This document shows, one piece after another, positions 36,505 through 45,879 of a DNA stretch of 55,823 bases (its first letter is position 1; every line of letters starts with the position of its first letter). The notes beneath the pieces are model-generated. The model did no database searches. It was not told where the DNA came from and saw only the letters and a list, made by a program, of their open reading frames with translations. Made by a program: the position numbers and the translations under genes. This DNA is from Nitrosopumilus sp. (lineage in GTDB: Archaea; Thermoproteota; Nitrososphaeria; Nitrososphaerales; Nitrosopumilaceae), in NCBI GenBank assembly GCA_029862745.1, contig JAOTWS010000009.1:1-55823 (forward strand), in the 5' to 3' direction.

Positions 36505-37482
36505 TTAGATGTGGTTGTTGTTATTGTTATAGATATTATCATCAATTGATGTTAATTGTGTAATAGTTTCTAGTTCTTTTCTATCTAGTGTGATCATTTG
36601 TTGATTTATTTTATTATAATTATTATTTGTGGTGATGTGAATTGACAGTGTGTTGTCATGTTCTGCTTTGATGTAAAGTTTCATCGAGAATAATCTATCT
36701 AAGAATTTTTCATATTGGTATGCTCTAGTATTTTTCTCCGTATTTTTATTTTCTAGTGAGACTATGACAAGACATTCTTTTTTTATTTGTTGCAATGACA
36801 AAATTATCTGCTTGATAATTAGTTTCATCTCTTGTTCCTCTAAATATGCAGAGTCTTTGTTTGTAAAAAAATACAATAAATCTGAAAGTATCACTATCTT
36901 GGTGTTGTACTGTCTAACTGCTTGTGCCAATTCGTTTGTTATCAAGTCTGCAAGCTGATAAACTGTAAATGCACGTGATGAAATGATATTTTGTAATACT
37001 TTATTTACATTCATTCCATATAGTTTTGCAAACTCTGTACACTGATAGATATCCGAACTGTTTGCACCATCAATTAATAGTGCATGTGAAGCATCAAATC
37101 CTCCATATCTTGCAGGCATCTGTGCCCTTACACATAATCTTTCTATAATCTTTTGAGTATGAACTCCTGAAATACAGGCTATCTGGTTAGTAGAAAGAAA
37201 GTGTAGAACAGAATCAATCTTTTGTATTCCTAGTGTGAGTTTTGGAATCGATGAGGCTTTTTGAAATATGGTTTTTTGAGATTTGGACTGATGGTAAATT
37301 AGTACTGATGAAGAGATTAGTGGCTGAATTTTTGGTCTTTTTTGTAATGTGTCACGTAATGGCATATCACAATATGGGCATGGTTCTGCAGTCACTCCAC
37401 CACGAAAGTCAAGATCGCTATCTGATTCTTTGAGGATATTGTTGCAATTTTGACAATAGTATTGGAGTACAGTATGCTTCAT
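36505..37482 (-). CDS. RadA/RecA-like protein with lost Walker A
   Basis: 325 residues. An N-terminal zinc ribbon (C10, C13, C35, C38: YYCQNCNN ... PCPYCDM) precedes a RecA-fold core like archaeal RadA: LTLGIQKIDSVLHFL, YQCTEFAKLYGMNVNKVLQN, IISSRAFTVYQLADLITNEL and the Walker B strand TKIVILSDL. The P-loop position reads GVHTQKI (106-112) and lacks GK[ST], so ATP binding is probably lost. The tail is Asn-rich. First gene of the operon, with a free upstream region of ~80 bp. It may act as a RadA-filament-interacting loader for the polymerase, as ImuA does in bacteria; this is inference. Confidence 0.82.
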   Translation of the reverse strand: MKHTVLQYYCQNCNNILKESDSDLDFRGGVTAEPCPYCDMPLRDTLQKRPKIQPLISSSVLIYHQSKSQKTIFQKASSIPKLTLGIQKIDSVLHFLSTNQIACISGVHTQKIIERLCVRAQMPARYGGFDASHALLIDGANSSDIYQCTEFAKLYGMNVNKVLQNIISSRAFTVYQLADLITNELAQAVRQYNTKIVILSDLLYFFTNKDSAYLEEQEMKLIIKQIILSLQQIKKECLVIVSLENKNTEKNTRAYQYEKFLDRLFSMKLYIKAEHDNTLSIHITTNNNYNKINQQMITLDRKELETITQLTSIDDNIYNNNNNHI

Positions 37483-37561
37483 TTTGTTTTATCGTTACAT
37501 TTTGATTAATAGATCAGGGTAATCATAGGATAACCTATGCAAGGAGTTATTCTAAACGTGT

Positions 37562-37699
37562 ATGGATGATAGTTTGATCATTGTATCTAGAATAAAATTA
37601 AGATTATTTGGAAACTTAATCCTGCCTTCTTATGTTATCGTAGAACTTTTTGATTCTGACATAGTTTTACAGCATGACCCAAAAAGTAACTCTGTATAG
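37562..37699 (+). CDS. possible small protein (45 aa)
   Basis: ATG 37562 opens 45 codons (MDDSLIIVSRIKLRLFGNLI, LPSYVIVELFDSDIVLQHDP). The composition is protein-like and the position, alone in a 400-bp spacer divergent from the polymerase operon, makes it plausible. No motif. The remainder of 37483-37964 shows nothing else. Confidence 0.35.
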   Translation: MDDSLIIVSRIKLRLFGNLILPSYVIVELFDSDIVLQHDPKSNSV

Positions 37700-37964
37700 C
37701 ATTCATGCTTTCTAGCATCATTACTAGTGTGTACGGAGGATAATTTTTAAAAAGATTAGTGCAAAAACAAGTATCATGATCTCTAAATCAACATGATCTT
37801 TGTAATATTGCATATCTATGTACAACACTTGTCTTTCAATCTAATTGCATTATGATTATAGATTCTTTTGTTGGAAAAGTGTTTGATCTATGGTTAATGT
37901 ATACAGAACCTGTAATTTATATCAAATTCCACTGATTTCATCTTTGTTGCCTAGACAAGTAAGA

Positions 37965-38927
37965 ATGACTAAAAATGGAATTTTGTGTGAAATTAATGAA
38001 AAACGAGTCTATATGGATCCAAAAAACAGTGATCCTGCTGGAATTAATTTTGTTTCACATGCTCATATTGATCATCTTCCTTCAAAAAATGGCGGAACAA
38101 TTCTGTCCTCAATTGAGACAAACGAAATAGCTAATCTACGTGGATTTAAAATGGAAAATCATGTTGATTTCCTTGATGATTTTTCATTGATTGACAGCGG
38201 CCACATTCTTGGTGCAAAAGGACTTTTATTTGATGATATTTTTTACACTGGTGATATCTGCACTAGAGATCGTGGGTTTCTCAAAGGTGCAAAAATCCCA
38301 AAATGCAAAACTCTCATTACTGAATCTACGTTTGGTTTACCTGAATTTATTTTCCCTAAACTTGAAGATACTTTAAAGTACGTAAATGAGTTAATTTCTG
38401 AACTCTATGGTAAGGGCATTCCTGTAATCTTGATGGGATATCAATTAGGAAAAGCACAAACAATTACTCAGTTGTTTGGGCATTGGGGACCTCTCTATCT
38501 CCATGATTCTGTAAAAGATATGAATTTACTTCATCAGAGATTGGGAGTGCATCTAAATGATGGCCTTGGACATTCTGAAGCTGAGAAAAAGGGGCTACTT
38601 GATAAAAAGCCATGGATAATGGTCGCACCAATGCTATCTAGGAAAAATAAATTTGTTCAAGAAATGAAATCAAAATACGGTGCTGTAACAATTGGATTCA
38701 GTGGTTGGGCACAATCATCAAGATTTTCTTTTGGAAGAAGAACTGATTATTCAATTCCAATGAGTGATCATTGTGATTATAATGAACTTTTAGATATGGT
38801 TGTAGCTTCTGATGCAGAACAAGTATACACTATACATGGTTTTGTCAAAGAGTTTGCAGACGATTTAAGAAAAATAGGAATTAGTGCTCAACCCTTGCTT
38901 GAAAATTCTTTAGATGATTTTACTTAG
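37965..38927 (+). CDS. MBL-fold exonuclease (SNM1/CPSF73-like)
   Basis: About 320 residues of metallo-beta-lactamase fold. The signature HAHIDHL is at the usual place after INFVS; further ligands are in IDSGHILGAKG and the FYTGDI strand, and late GFSGWAQ and MSDHCDYNELL with Asp-His ligands. This matches the COG1236 group (mRNA 3'-end factor or DNA-ligase-associated exonuclease). I chose ATG 37965 because MTKNGILCEINEKRVYMDP is the family N-terminus; an in-frame ATG at 37890 would add 25 residues. It overlaps the convergent gene at 38920 by 8 bp. Confidence 0.88.
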   Translation: MTKNGILCEINEKRVYMDPKNSDPAGINFVSHAHIDHLPSKNGGTILSSIETNEIANLRGFKMENHVDFLDDFSLIDSGHILGAKGLLFDDIFYTGDICTRDRGFLKGAKIPKCKTLITESTFGLPEFIFPKLEDTLKYVNELISELYGKGIPVILMGYQLGKAQTITQLFGHWGPLYLHDSVKDMNLLHQRLGVHLNDGLGHSEAEKKGLLDKKPWIMVAPMLSRKNKFVQEMKSKYGAVTIGFSGWAQSSRFSFGRRTDYSIPMSDHCDYNELLDMVVASDAEQVYTIHGFVKEFADDLRKIGISAQPLLENSLDDFT

Positions 38928-39156
38928 AAAATTTACGGCATTCACAACTAGCAGCTAAACATGTCTCTGTATTTCTTATATGGTCATGCGAGAAATGTTT
39001 ACACTTTTCATTTTTACATATTCTTCTTTGTGCTTCTTTTTGTACTACTGCTTGTGCAATCTGGTTTGCCTTATCTTTTGAGTACCCTTTTTTATCAATA
39101 TAGAAATGAACAATTTGGTTGTATAGCAAATCTGGTTTGAACTGTTTTTCTAACAT
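38920..39156 (-). CDS. small Cys/His protein (78 aa)
   Basis: 78 residues: a helical N-terminal half (LLYNQIVHFYIDKKGYSKDK, ANQIAQAVVQKEAQRR) and a C-terminal metal-binding half with ICKNEKCKHFSHDHIRNTE and CLAASCECRKFSK (five Cys, three His). It overlaps the MBL gene 3' end by 8 bp on the other strand. No characterised relative recognised; the C-x3-C-x-C ending resembles the tiny Cys-rich proteins at 50 kb. Confidence 0.75.
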   Translation of the reverse strand: MLEKQFKPDLLYNQIVHFYIDKKGYSKDKANQIAQAVVQKEAQRRICKNEKCKHFSHDHIRNTETCLAASCECRKFSK

Positions 39157-39198
39157 GAGAATGTCTGGTTAATCTGGTTCTACATTATATTAAAACTC

Positions 39199-39466
39199 AT
39201 GCAGCAGAGAAGTATACTTTTATTTAAAAATTCAATAAAGTCTGATGCAACTAGAAAGACATATCTATATTATTTGAATAAATTTTTGAACTTTTATCAT
39301 ATCGAGGACTATGATTCCTTGGCATATATTGAAACGGAAATAATACAGATCATTGTTGAAGACCACAATGTACTTGAAGAAGGTAAAATCCACAAATTCT
39401 ATTAACTTGACACTTACTGCCATCAAGGCATTTCTTGATTGCAATGATGATATTGATTTTAGATAG
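39199..39466 (+). pseudogene. fragment of a tyrosine integrase (SAM-like N domain)
   Basis: The first frame reads FKNSIKSDATRKTYLYYLNK, FLNFYHIEDYDSLA, the core-binding domain of phage integrases, and stops at 39405. One frame over, KSTNSINLTLTAIKAFLDCN continues the same domain until TAG 39466. The catalytic domain is absent. A relic of an integrated element near a patch of small genes. Confidence 0.65.
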
Positions 39467-39490
39467 TTTGACGTATTGTGATAATAGCGC

Positions 39491-39706
39491 CTGACTACAA
39501 TAACTACCAAAAAGTCTCCAAATCTCAAGCACTGTCCTGAGTGTGACAAGACAATCAGTGTAGGTGTGGATATCATAAAAAATCCAAATGACAAATGGAT
39601 TCATCGTACTTGTTATGATGAACTAGAATGTGATAAAAAAAGACAAATAATATGGCAGGTGAGTTTTGGAATCTGGATGATAATTAGTAAAATCTTTAAA
39701 ATTTAA
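39491..39706 (+). pseudogene. zinc-motif ORF lacking a usual start codon
   Basis: A 71-codon open frame (39491-39706) with HCPECDKTISVGVDIIKNPN and DKWIHRTCYDELECDKKRQI: C-x2-C plus H-x2-C, a treble-clef style zinc site with W and H in the right places. No ATG, GTG or TTG precedes the conserved part, so it is either a fragment or starts at an unusual codon. The rest of 39707-39995 is empty. Confidence 0.4.
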
Positions 39707-39995
39707 GATATATTGATTTCTATGTATATTCTTAATTTTTGATCAGATCTAATATTGTGTTGATGGTTCTCTGATTCTAGCAATCTAGTTTTATTGCGAA
39801 TATCAGTCATCTATAGATATTCTTGATCAATTAATTTAATATTTTTTATCCTATCAAATAGACATTCATCTGCACAGTGAGTAAGTTCAGAAACTGAACT
39901 ATCCTATGATACGTTAATTCAAAACAAGAACAACATGACACTAAAAAATTAGGTGAGTCCTAAGTATCTCCATACATTATACATATTGAATAAAC

Positions 39996-40219
39996 ATGAG
40001 CACATACAACATACAACAACAAATCTCTGAGAACACAAAGATAAAACTCGGAGTAGTAGGTTGGTTGCCTTGCCTATAGCTGCTGCAATGTATTCTTCTG
40101 GAAGCATTGCATCAATAGAACAAGTGCCACAAATCCTCACCAACGGAGTATTTCCAATCGGATTTACATTGCTATCTTGGGGTATTGCAGTAAAACTGGC
40201 AATAAAATTGAGAAAGTAG
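39996..40219 (+). pseudogene. small membrane protein, one-base frameshift
   Basis: ATG 39996 reads MSTYNIQQQISENTKIKLGV then VGWLPCL-stop. One frame over, the continuation is ALPIAAAMYSSGSIASIEQV, PQILTNGVFPIGFTLLSWGI and AVKLAIKLRK-stop at 40219: a second hydrophobic helix with a basic end. Joining them at GGTTGGTTGCC gives a ~74-residue two-helix membrane protein. The lesion is a single indel in a repetitive GGTT stretch, so a sequencing slip is possible. Confidence 0.55.
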
Positions 40220-40323
40220 AGTTCATCTGCTTTTATCAATTCTTTTTACTTTTCTATTTTCATCTAAAAGATACTGATGATTCCTCCGTTTACCTTTTAA
40301 ACAAATTTTGTAAGTATTGATTA

Positions 40324-40455
40324 ATGAAAATACAGGATATGAATGATGAAAAAAATCAATTCATGAAATTGCAATGCGGATGTGCTGTTGATAATTTTGA
40401 AGGTACTCTACTAACTGAGTGCACAGATCACATACAGGCAAATTTCATGAACTAA
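40324..40455 (+). CDS. small protein (43 aa)
   Basis: ATG 40324, 43 codons: MKIQDMNDEKNQFMKLQCGC, AVDNFEGTLLTECTDHIQAN. Three cysteines and one histidine (CGC ... C-x2-H) could hold a metal. Similar small proteins with C-x-C and C-x2-H recur around it. Function unknown. Confidence 0.45.
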   Translation: MKIQDMNDEKNQFMKLQCGCAVDNFEGTLLTECTDHIQANFMN

Positions 40456-40497
40456 ATTTTTTTAAAAAATTTATAGTGTAAGATTTGATCTTTTCTA

Positions 40498-40716
40498 ATG
40501 TCCTGTAGGGGAATCTGCCACAGATACAAGGCTGAAAAACCAGCACTTCCTGCTACAAGATATGGTAATGGCCAAAAGCGATGTAACACATGTGATATGT
40601 TCATAGAGTGGGACGGCAATCACTGTCCGTGCTGTGGCAGCAACCTTAGAACAAAACCAAAAGGTACTGGATCAAGGCATCAACTGATGATCATACAACA
40701 GATAAAAAGAATCTAA
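40498..40716 (+). CDS. zinc-ribbon protein (72 aa)
   Basis: ATG 40498. Reads MSCRGICHRYKAEKPALPAT, RYGNGQKRCNTCDMFIEWDG, NHCPCCGSNLRTKPKGTG: C-x3-C-H near the start and a C-x2-C ... C-P-C-C-G zinc ribbon. The form R-C-x2-C-x-x-[FW]-I-x-W-x-G-x-x-C-P-C-C-G recalls small archaeal proteins of unknown role. Solitary gene with AT-rich flanks. Confidence 0.75.
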   Translation: MSCRGICHRYKAEKPALPATRYGNGQKRCNTCDMFIEWDGNHCPCCGSNLRTKPKGTGSRHQLMIIQQIKRI

Positions 40717-40949
40717 GAGATTTTTTGCATAATATCAAGTGTAAAAATTATCATATTCAGGATTAATTGAAAAATAGGTCAAGATGGAGGTTTTTGATAT
40801 AGCACATGCTCTGAGATTATCTTCAAGACCTATCAGTTTTGATCCCGTAGATAGTGTTACTTATTCAATATTGATAATTCACACACATGTGATTTATTTT
40901 TCATACTTATTTGAACAATCTATTAATTCTAAAACAGCATACATACAGT

Positions 40950-41384
40950 ATGAGCAAAAAAACTGAATCTCAGTTAGACCATCAGGATGAAAAATTATCT
41001 ATCTGCGATATTATGAAAGAAGACACATCTGAGGTGATCAAAAAAGTGGAGTCACAAGTACCCGTACTGTTCCAGAATTATTCTGATATTTATACGCAGT
41101 ATCTTCATTCACTAGATGACATCTTTGGGACGTGCTACATTGCTGAAAAAGAATTCTTTGACAAACTTAACCTAGATCAGTCAATATTGAGGCAAATCAA
41201 AGAAAATTCCAAAATCATCAAAGAAAATTATTTCAAGAATATTGAAACGTCAACAAAATTCTTTGATCAATACACCAAGATGAGAATGGAAATGATAAAA
41301 TCATTTGACACATACATGCACACTATTATGGAATCTTATGTCAAGACACTGTCACAGTTTAACAAGTATGTGGAAAAATCATAA
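40950..41384 (+). CDS. helical protein, paralogue of the protein at 11487
   Basis: 144 residues from ATG 40950 (the frame opens 13 codons earlier without a good start). All-helical, charged, no cysteine except one (FGTCY). Aligns with the product at 11487-11909, notably KKVESQVPVLFQNYSDIY, LHSLDDIFGTCYIAEKEFFD and QYTKMRMEMIKSFDTYM. The two are far diverged, so the duplication is old. Phasin/PhaE-like granule association is a possibility based only on the style of sequence. Confidence 0.75.
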   Translation: MSKKTESQLDHQDEKLSICDIMKEDTSEVIKKVESQVPVLFQNYSDIYTQYLHSLDDIFGTCYIAEKEFFDKLNLDQSILRQIKENSKIIKENYFKNIETSTKFFDQYTKMRMEMIKSFDTYMHTIMESYVKTLSQFNKYVEKS

Positions 41385-41582
41385 ATTCAACGCTGGTCAA
41401 AACAAGTTAGTATGTCTGAATTCTATATTAACCCCTGATGCAATGGTAATAATCTGCAGCATCATATGAATAAAAAAACCAAAACGACGTAACACAAGAA
41501 TAATTTTTAAAATTAGAACTTCCTAATTAGGATAATCTAATTTTCGTATTGTTTTTAAATCCATTTTTACATATTACATTCT

Positions 41583-41765
41583 ATGGAAAACAAGATCTGT
41601 AAAATTTGCAATTCTAAACTTGAAGTGGAAAGAGTATGCAAAGTGTGTGAAGAGCCAACAAGATTATTCTGCCACACTTGTGGGATGATGGCAGAAAAAA
41701 GAATGCATCCTGCATGTATGATATTGGATGTTAATTCAATGTTGGTGCAAACTCAGTCCCACTAA
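41583..41765 (+). CDS. small zinc-finger protein (60 aa)
   Basis: 60 residues with three C-x2-C knuckles: KICKICNSK, RVCKVCEEP and LFCHTCGMMAEKRMHPAC. Eight ligands (seven Cys, His) suggest a double zinc site such as a B-box or RING-like mini fold. ATG 41583 follows an AT-rich element (CATTTTTACATATTACATT). Function unknown; another member of the local group of tiny zinc proteins. Confidence 0.7.
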   Translation: MENKICKICNSKLEVERVCKVCEEPTRLFCHTCGMMAEKRMHPACMILDVNSMLVQTQSH

Positions 41766-41987
41766 AATTATTTTTTTATAATTTGTTGACATCCTCTTTG
41801 TATTTGCTTTTGTGTTGTATGTACTATTCCACGATTCTATTTTTTTAGTATCTGTCTGCTGCCATTTTGATCGCAGCGTCTGTAAAAGTTGAAACGCTTT
41901 ATTATAATATTTATTTAATTAGAATAAATGATTTTGATTACATGTAAGTAAAGACTATAACATAATAGTAATTTTCAAAGCATAATC

Positions 41988-42086
41988 ATGAACATCTTGA
42001 AAAAATGTTTGCACTGCGGGGAGGGGAAATTTGTAAGCAAGTTTGAAAAATTATGTTCGTTCAAATATGCAAGCAAGATATCGTAA
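41988..42086 (+). CDS. possible tiny zinc protein (32 aa)
   Basis: ATG 41988, 32 codons: MNILKKCLHCGEGKFVSKFE, KLCSFKYASKIS. One C-x2-C-G knuckle and a third Cys; looks like half of a zinc ribbon, so it may be a fragment. The spacers around it (41766-41987, 42087-42291) show nothing. Confidence 0.35.
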   Translation: MNILKKCLHCGEGKFVSKFEKLCSFKYASKIS

Positions 42087-42291
42087 ATTCATGATCTGTT
42101 ATGATGATAACAAATCATAGAAAAATTATTTTATATATTAGATACATTTGATTATGATCTTGTAGGTGGTCATAACACTATTTATTGTCACTACTGACAT
42201 GATAAATTTTTTCTAATATTGGAGTTTTATTTTATAAAACATCAAAATAATTGAAAAGTGAAAACATGATACATAATTTTATTATAAAAAA

Positions 42292-42945
42292 CTAACGTAC
42301 TCTGGTAATTTCTGAACGCAAAATGTCATATGCTTTTGATGCATTCATCTCATCAAGTACTATTATTATACTGTCTTGACTAAAATATGCATTAAGAAGC
42401 TCAATCCCTTCTGCATGTAAGACTTCTGCCACATAAGATACAATATCTGAACGATTCTGATTTTGTGGAATAGTAATTTTGATCTTTGCAAGTCCGGTAC
42501 TAAATATATTTTCTCTGTTTGGATGATGCTCAAACATCTGACGAATCTCATCTATATCTTCGGTGAGAAATCTAAATGAATCAGACACTCTGAAGAATTC
42601 GTAATTGTCTGTAATCTTGGAAAATTGGTTTAAAATTGTTGTAGGATCCATTTCCTCAGAATCTTTTATTGAAAATTTTATATCTACAATCCCATCAGTC
42701 AACGCTAATCTGGCATTTTTTAAAACAGATTCTTCTTTTACTTCTTGTTTGGTCTCAAACGAATCGGCATATCTTTTGATTGCTACAACTATTGTGTTTA
42801 GGTTAACAGAATTTCCCAAGATTCGTTCTATTTCTGGTTGAATCTTTACTGCTAATGCTGTGAAATTTATCAAATCCATTTTCATACAATCATAAATTGA
42901 TCGATTTCTTGTAATGATCTCCTTTACGATTTCTGGTATTGACAT
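42292..42945 (-). CDS. ACT-domain regulatory protein
   Basis: About 217 residues from ATG 42945 (a TTG start 5 codons upstream is possible). The N-terminal third is helical (IPEIVKEIITRNRSIYDCMK, MDLINFTALAVKIQPEIERI) and resembles a winged helix; the C-terminal part (GLAKIKITIPQNQNRSDIVS, YVAEVLHAEGIELLNAYFSQ, DSIIIVLDEMNASKAYDILR) follows the beta-alpha-beta-beta-alpha-beta ACT fold seen in aspartokinase. Probably a ligand-responsive regulator; the ligand is not known. Divergent from the Hsp20-CDC48 unit. Confidence 0.7.
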   Translation of the reverse strand: MSIPEIVKEIITRNRSIYDCMKMDLINFTALAVKIQPEIERILGNSVNLNTIVVAIKRYADSFETKQEVKEESVLKNARLALTDGIVDIKFSIKDSEEMDPTTILNQFSKITDNYEFFRVSDSFRFLTEDIDEIRQMFEHHPNRENIFSTGLAKIKITIPQNQNRSDIVSYVAEVLHAEGIELLNAYFSQDSIIIVLDEMNASKAYDILRSEITRVR

Positions 42946-43020
42946 ATTTCTCTTCCTCAAATACTGTAAAATTTTATCACATATAATAGCATTATGTAAT
43001 AAAACTAATTATTAACGTAA

Positions 43021-43033
43021 ATATTTATATAAT
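43021..43033 (+). promoter_or_regulatory. TATA box for Hsp20-CDC48
   Basis: ATATTTATATAAT, about 30-40 bp upstream of the Hsp20 start codon, the expected distance of an archaeal TATA box for a leaderless or short-leader transcript. The same 13-mer occurs at 47385 before another gene at nearly the same spacing. Confidence 0.65.
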
Positions 43034-43062
43034 GTAATGTATATTACATACACTAGGTGAAT

Positions 43063-43563
43063 ATGACAATGTTCTTTGATGACGAATTTGATAGAATCTT
43101 CAAGAGAATGTCCAACTCATTTATGAATTTGGATGATCTTTTAGATGATGCAAGAAATACTGGCTCTATTTCCGGTCCATATTATTATGGTTATACAATG
43201 ACCATTGGACCAGATGGAAAGCCAATAGTAAAGGAGTATGGGAATGTAAAGCCAGGGTTACTTCCAGGCTCTGACACAAGAGATCCTGTAGTGGATACTG
43301 TTGTTGATGAAAAAGAAAAAACTGTGAAACTCATAGCAGAAATGCCAGGAGTTGAAAAATCAAACATCAATGTAACTATTGAAGAAAATATTGTAAAGAT
43401 CAAGGCAGAACAGGACAAAAAGAAATACCATTCTCAAGTACCGTTACAAATTAAGGTTGATGAGAATTCTGTAAAAGCATCCTACAAAAATGGCATACTA
43501 GAAGTTACATTGAAGATTCTAGAAGAAGAAAAACCACGAGGCAAAAAGGTGGAGGTGGAATAG
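43063..43563 (+). CDS. hsp20: small heat shock protein (Hsp20)
   Basis: About 166 residues from ATG 43063 (GTG 43057 and ATG 43069 also in frame). An N-terminal arm (FFDDEFDRIFKRMSNSFMNL), a Gly/Tyr/Pro-rich linker (PYYYGYTMTIGPDGKPIVKE) and the crystallin domain (TVKLIAEMPGVEKSNINVTI, NGILEVTLK). Only weakly similar to the Hsp20 at 33044: this one is acidic with the longer linker typical of archaeal Hsp20 of the HVO-type. It lies 27-38 bp before the CDC48 gene and is probably in its operon, pairing a holdase with an unfoldase. Confidence 0.92.
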   Translation: MTMFFDDEFDRIFKRMSNSFMNLDDLLDDARNTGSISGPYYYGYTMTIGPDGKPIVKEYGNVKPGLLPGSDTRDPVVDTVVDEKEKTVKLIAEMPGVEKSNINVTIEENIVKIKAEQDKKKYHSQVPLQIKVDENSVKASYKNGILEVTLKILEEEKPRGKKVEVE

Positions 43564-43601
43564 AACAACCTCTATTCTATTTTTTATAGGTGATAATTAA
43601 G

Positions 43602-45767
43602 ATGAACGAAATTGAATTAAAAATTGATGAAATTCCACAACAACATGTAGGACGTGGAAGAGCCATAGTTGATCCTAAAATTATAGAGGATACAAACTGG
43701 AGTACTGGTCAGATTTTAGAATTAACATATAATAAAAAATCACATGTTAAACTTTGGCCTGGATCCCCCGAAGAATATGGTGCAGGAATAATCAAGATAG
43801 ATGGAATTACAAGACAAAACATTGGAGCAGGGATAGGAGATAAAATAAAAATTAAAGATGTAGAGGCAGCAGATGCAAAGCAAATAATTCTATCTCCCAC
43901 TGAAAAAATTCAAGCAGAGGGATTACAAGATTACATGATTCACAATTATCTTAATCATGTTTTTACTACAGGTGATACAATATCCCTTAACACTCAGATG
44001 GGAGGAAAGGTACAATTCATTGTTACCAGTACAGAACCATCAAAACCAGTTATTGTGACAGAACAAACTGTTTTCAAACTTGGTTCGATGACAAAGGCAG
44101 TAGATGCAACCATCCCAAGAATTACGTATGATGATCTTGGAGGTTTAAAAAATGAAGTACAGAAGATTCGCGAGATGGTAGAACTACCAATGAGGCATCC
44201 TGAACTATTTGAGAAAATTGGAGTTGAGGCACCAAAAGGTGTTTTACTTTATGGCCCTCCAGGTACAGGTAAGACCTTACTTGCTAAAGCTGTAGCAGGT
44301 GAAACTAATGCTAACTTTACATACTTAAGTGGACCTGAAATCATGGGCAAATACTATGGAGAAAGCGAGGAGAGAATCAGGGACATATTCAAGCAAGCAG
44401 AAGAGAACTCCCCAAGCATCATCTTCATTGATGAAATTGATTCCATTGCTCCAAAGAGAGAAGAAGTTACAGGAGAGGTGGAAAAAAGAATAGTGTCTCA
44501 ATTATTGACATTAATGGATGGAATGAAGGCTAGAGGTAAAGTTGTAGTAATTGCAGCTACCAACAGGCCTGACTCTATAGATCCCGCATTAAGAAGACCA
44601 GGTAGATTTGACAGAGAGATTGAGATTGGAATTCCTGATGAGGAAGGGCGTAATGACATACTTGCAATCCACACAAGAGGAATGCCAATAGATGATAAAG
44701 TAAACTTGGATGATATTGCAAAAATAACCCATGGTTTTGTTGGAGCAGATCTTGAAATTCTTGCAAAAGAAGCTGCAATGAGATCATTGCGAAAGATACT
44801 ACCTGACATTGATCTTGATCAAGACAAAATTTCTTCAGAGATTCTTCAAAAGATCAAAGTTACTGAAGATGACTTTAGAGATGCACTAAAAGAGGTAAAA
44901 CCATCTGCACTGCGAGAAGTGTTAGTGGAGATTCCAAACGTTACATGGGATGATGTAGGAGGATTAGACGACCTTAAAGAAGAACTTCGTGAAACCATAG
45001 AGTGGCCAATTAAACATAAAGAAGCATTTGATTATGTAGATGTAACAGCACCAAAAGGAATCTTACTTTATGGCCCTCCTGGAACTGGAAAGACTTTGAT
45101 TGCAAAGGCACTTGCAAAAACAACTGAATCCAATTTTATTAGCATCAAGGGTCCAGAACTACTCTCAAAATGGGTTGGTGAGTCTGAAAAAGGAGTCAGA
45201 GAAATCTTCAGAAAGGCTAGACAGGCAGCACCATGTATCATATTCTTTGATGAGATTGATGCACTGGCACCACGGAGAAGTGGTGGTGATTCATCACATG
45301 TATCAGAAAGCGTTGTATCGCAAATACTAACAGAGATTGACGGATTAGAAGAACTTCATGATGTGTTGATTGTAGGTGCTACAAACAGATTGGATATTGT
45401 AGATGATGCACTGCTAAGACCTGGAAGATTTGACAGAATTATCAGAGTTCCAAATCCCGATGCAAAAAGCAGAGAAAAAATATTCAAGATTCATACCCGG
45501 AAAAAACCCCTTGACAACAACGTGAATATTTCTGAGATAGTTGAGCGTACAGATGGATTCAGTGGTGCTGAGATAGAGTCAATTGCAAACAGAGCAGCAA
45601 TTAGGGCACTCAAAAGATATGTTGAAGGTAAATCACAAAACTTTAAGGAAATCAAAATCACTCAAGAAGATCTGCTTAATGCAATTGAGAAGATAAGACC
45701 AACTCTGCCAAAAAAAGATGATCAGAACACTAAAGATAAGGACACGTTAACTGCAGATACAAAATAA
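43602..45767 (+). CDS. cdc48: CDC48/VCP-type AAA+ ATPase
   Basis: About 721 residues from ATG 43602. An N-domain (double-psi barrel, [20 protein letters not shown]) is followed by two AAA+ modules, each with Walker A GPPGTGKT (about 220 and 490), Walker B ([12 protein letters not shown] and [12 protein letters not shown]) and arginine fingers (RRPGRFDRE and LRPGRFDRI). It uses ATP to unfold or extract proteins and can feed the proteasome. The C-terminal tail is charged ([13 protein letters not shown]) and lacks the HbYX motif. Hsp20 directly upstream. No lesion over 2.2 kb. Confidence 0.96.
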   Translation: MNEIELKIDEIPQQHVGRGRAIVDPKIIEDTNWSTGQILELTYNKKSHVKLWPGSPEEYGAGIIKIDGITRQNIGAGIGDKIKIKDVEAADAKQIILSPTEKIQAEGLQDYMIHNYLNHVFTTGDTISLNTQMGGKVQFIVTSTEPSKPVIVTEQTVFKLGSMTKAVDATIPRITYDDLGGLKNEVQKIREMVELPMRHPELFEKIGVEAPKGVLLYGPPGTGKTLLAKAVAGETNANFTYLSGPEIMGKYYGESEERIRDIFKQAEENSPSIIFIDEIDSIAPKREEVTGEVEKRIVSQLLTLMDGMKARGKVVVIAATNRPDSIDPALRRPGRFDREIEIGIPDEEGRNDILAIHTRGMPIDDKVNLDDIAKITHGFVGADLEILAKEAAMRSLRKILPDIDLDQDKISSEILQKIKVTEDDFRDALKEVKPSALREVLVEIPNVTWDDVGGLDDLKEELRETIEWPIKHKEAFDYVDVTAPKGILLYGPPGTGKTLIAKALAKTTESNFISIKGPELLSKWVGESEKGVREIFRKARQAAPCIIFFDEIDALAPRRSGGDSSHVSESVVSQILTEIDGLEELHDVLIVGATNRLDIVDDALLRPGRFDRIIRVPNPDAKSREKIFKIHTRKKPLDNNVNISEIVERTDGFSGAEIESIANRAAIRALKRYVEGKSQNFKEIKITQEDLLNAIEKIRPTLPKKDDQNTKDKDTLTADTK

Positions 45768-45879
45768 TTTCTATTGTAGTATCAAATACACAATAATCTA
45801 TGTATGGTGTCATAATATTATGTATAAGAAATTCTATACTTTATTGGCTCTTTAGTATTCTAACTGTAGAAATAATATC

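Noticed and set aside
36505-37482. Functional RadA recombinase
   Set aside because: Walker A is absent and the N-terminal HhH domain is replaced by a zinc ribbon; it is a paralogue, not RadA.
39949-40239. Minus-strand 96-codon ORF
   Set aside because: The plus strand carries a better, membrane-protein-like reading (with one frameshift) over the same bases.
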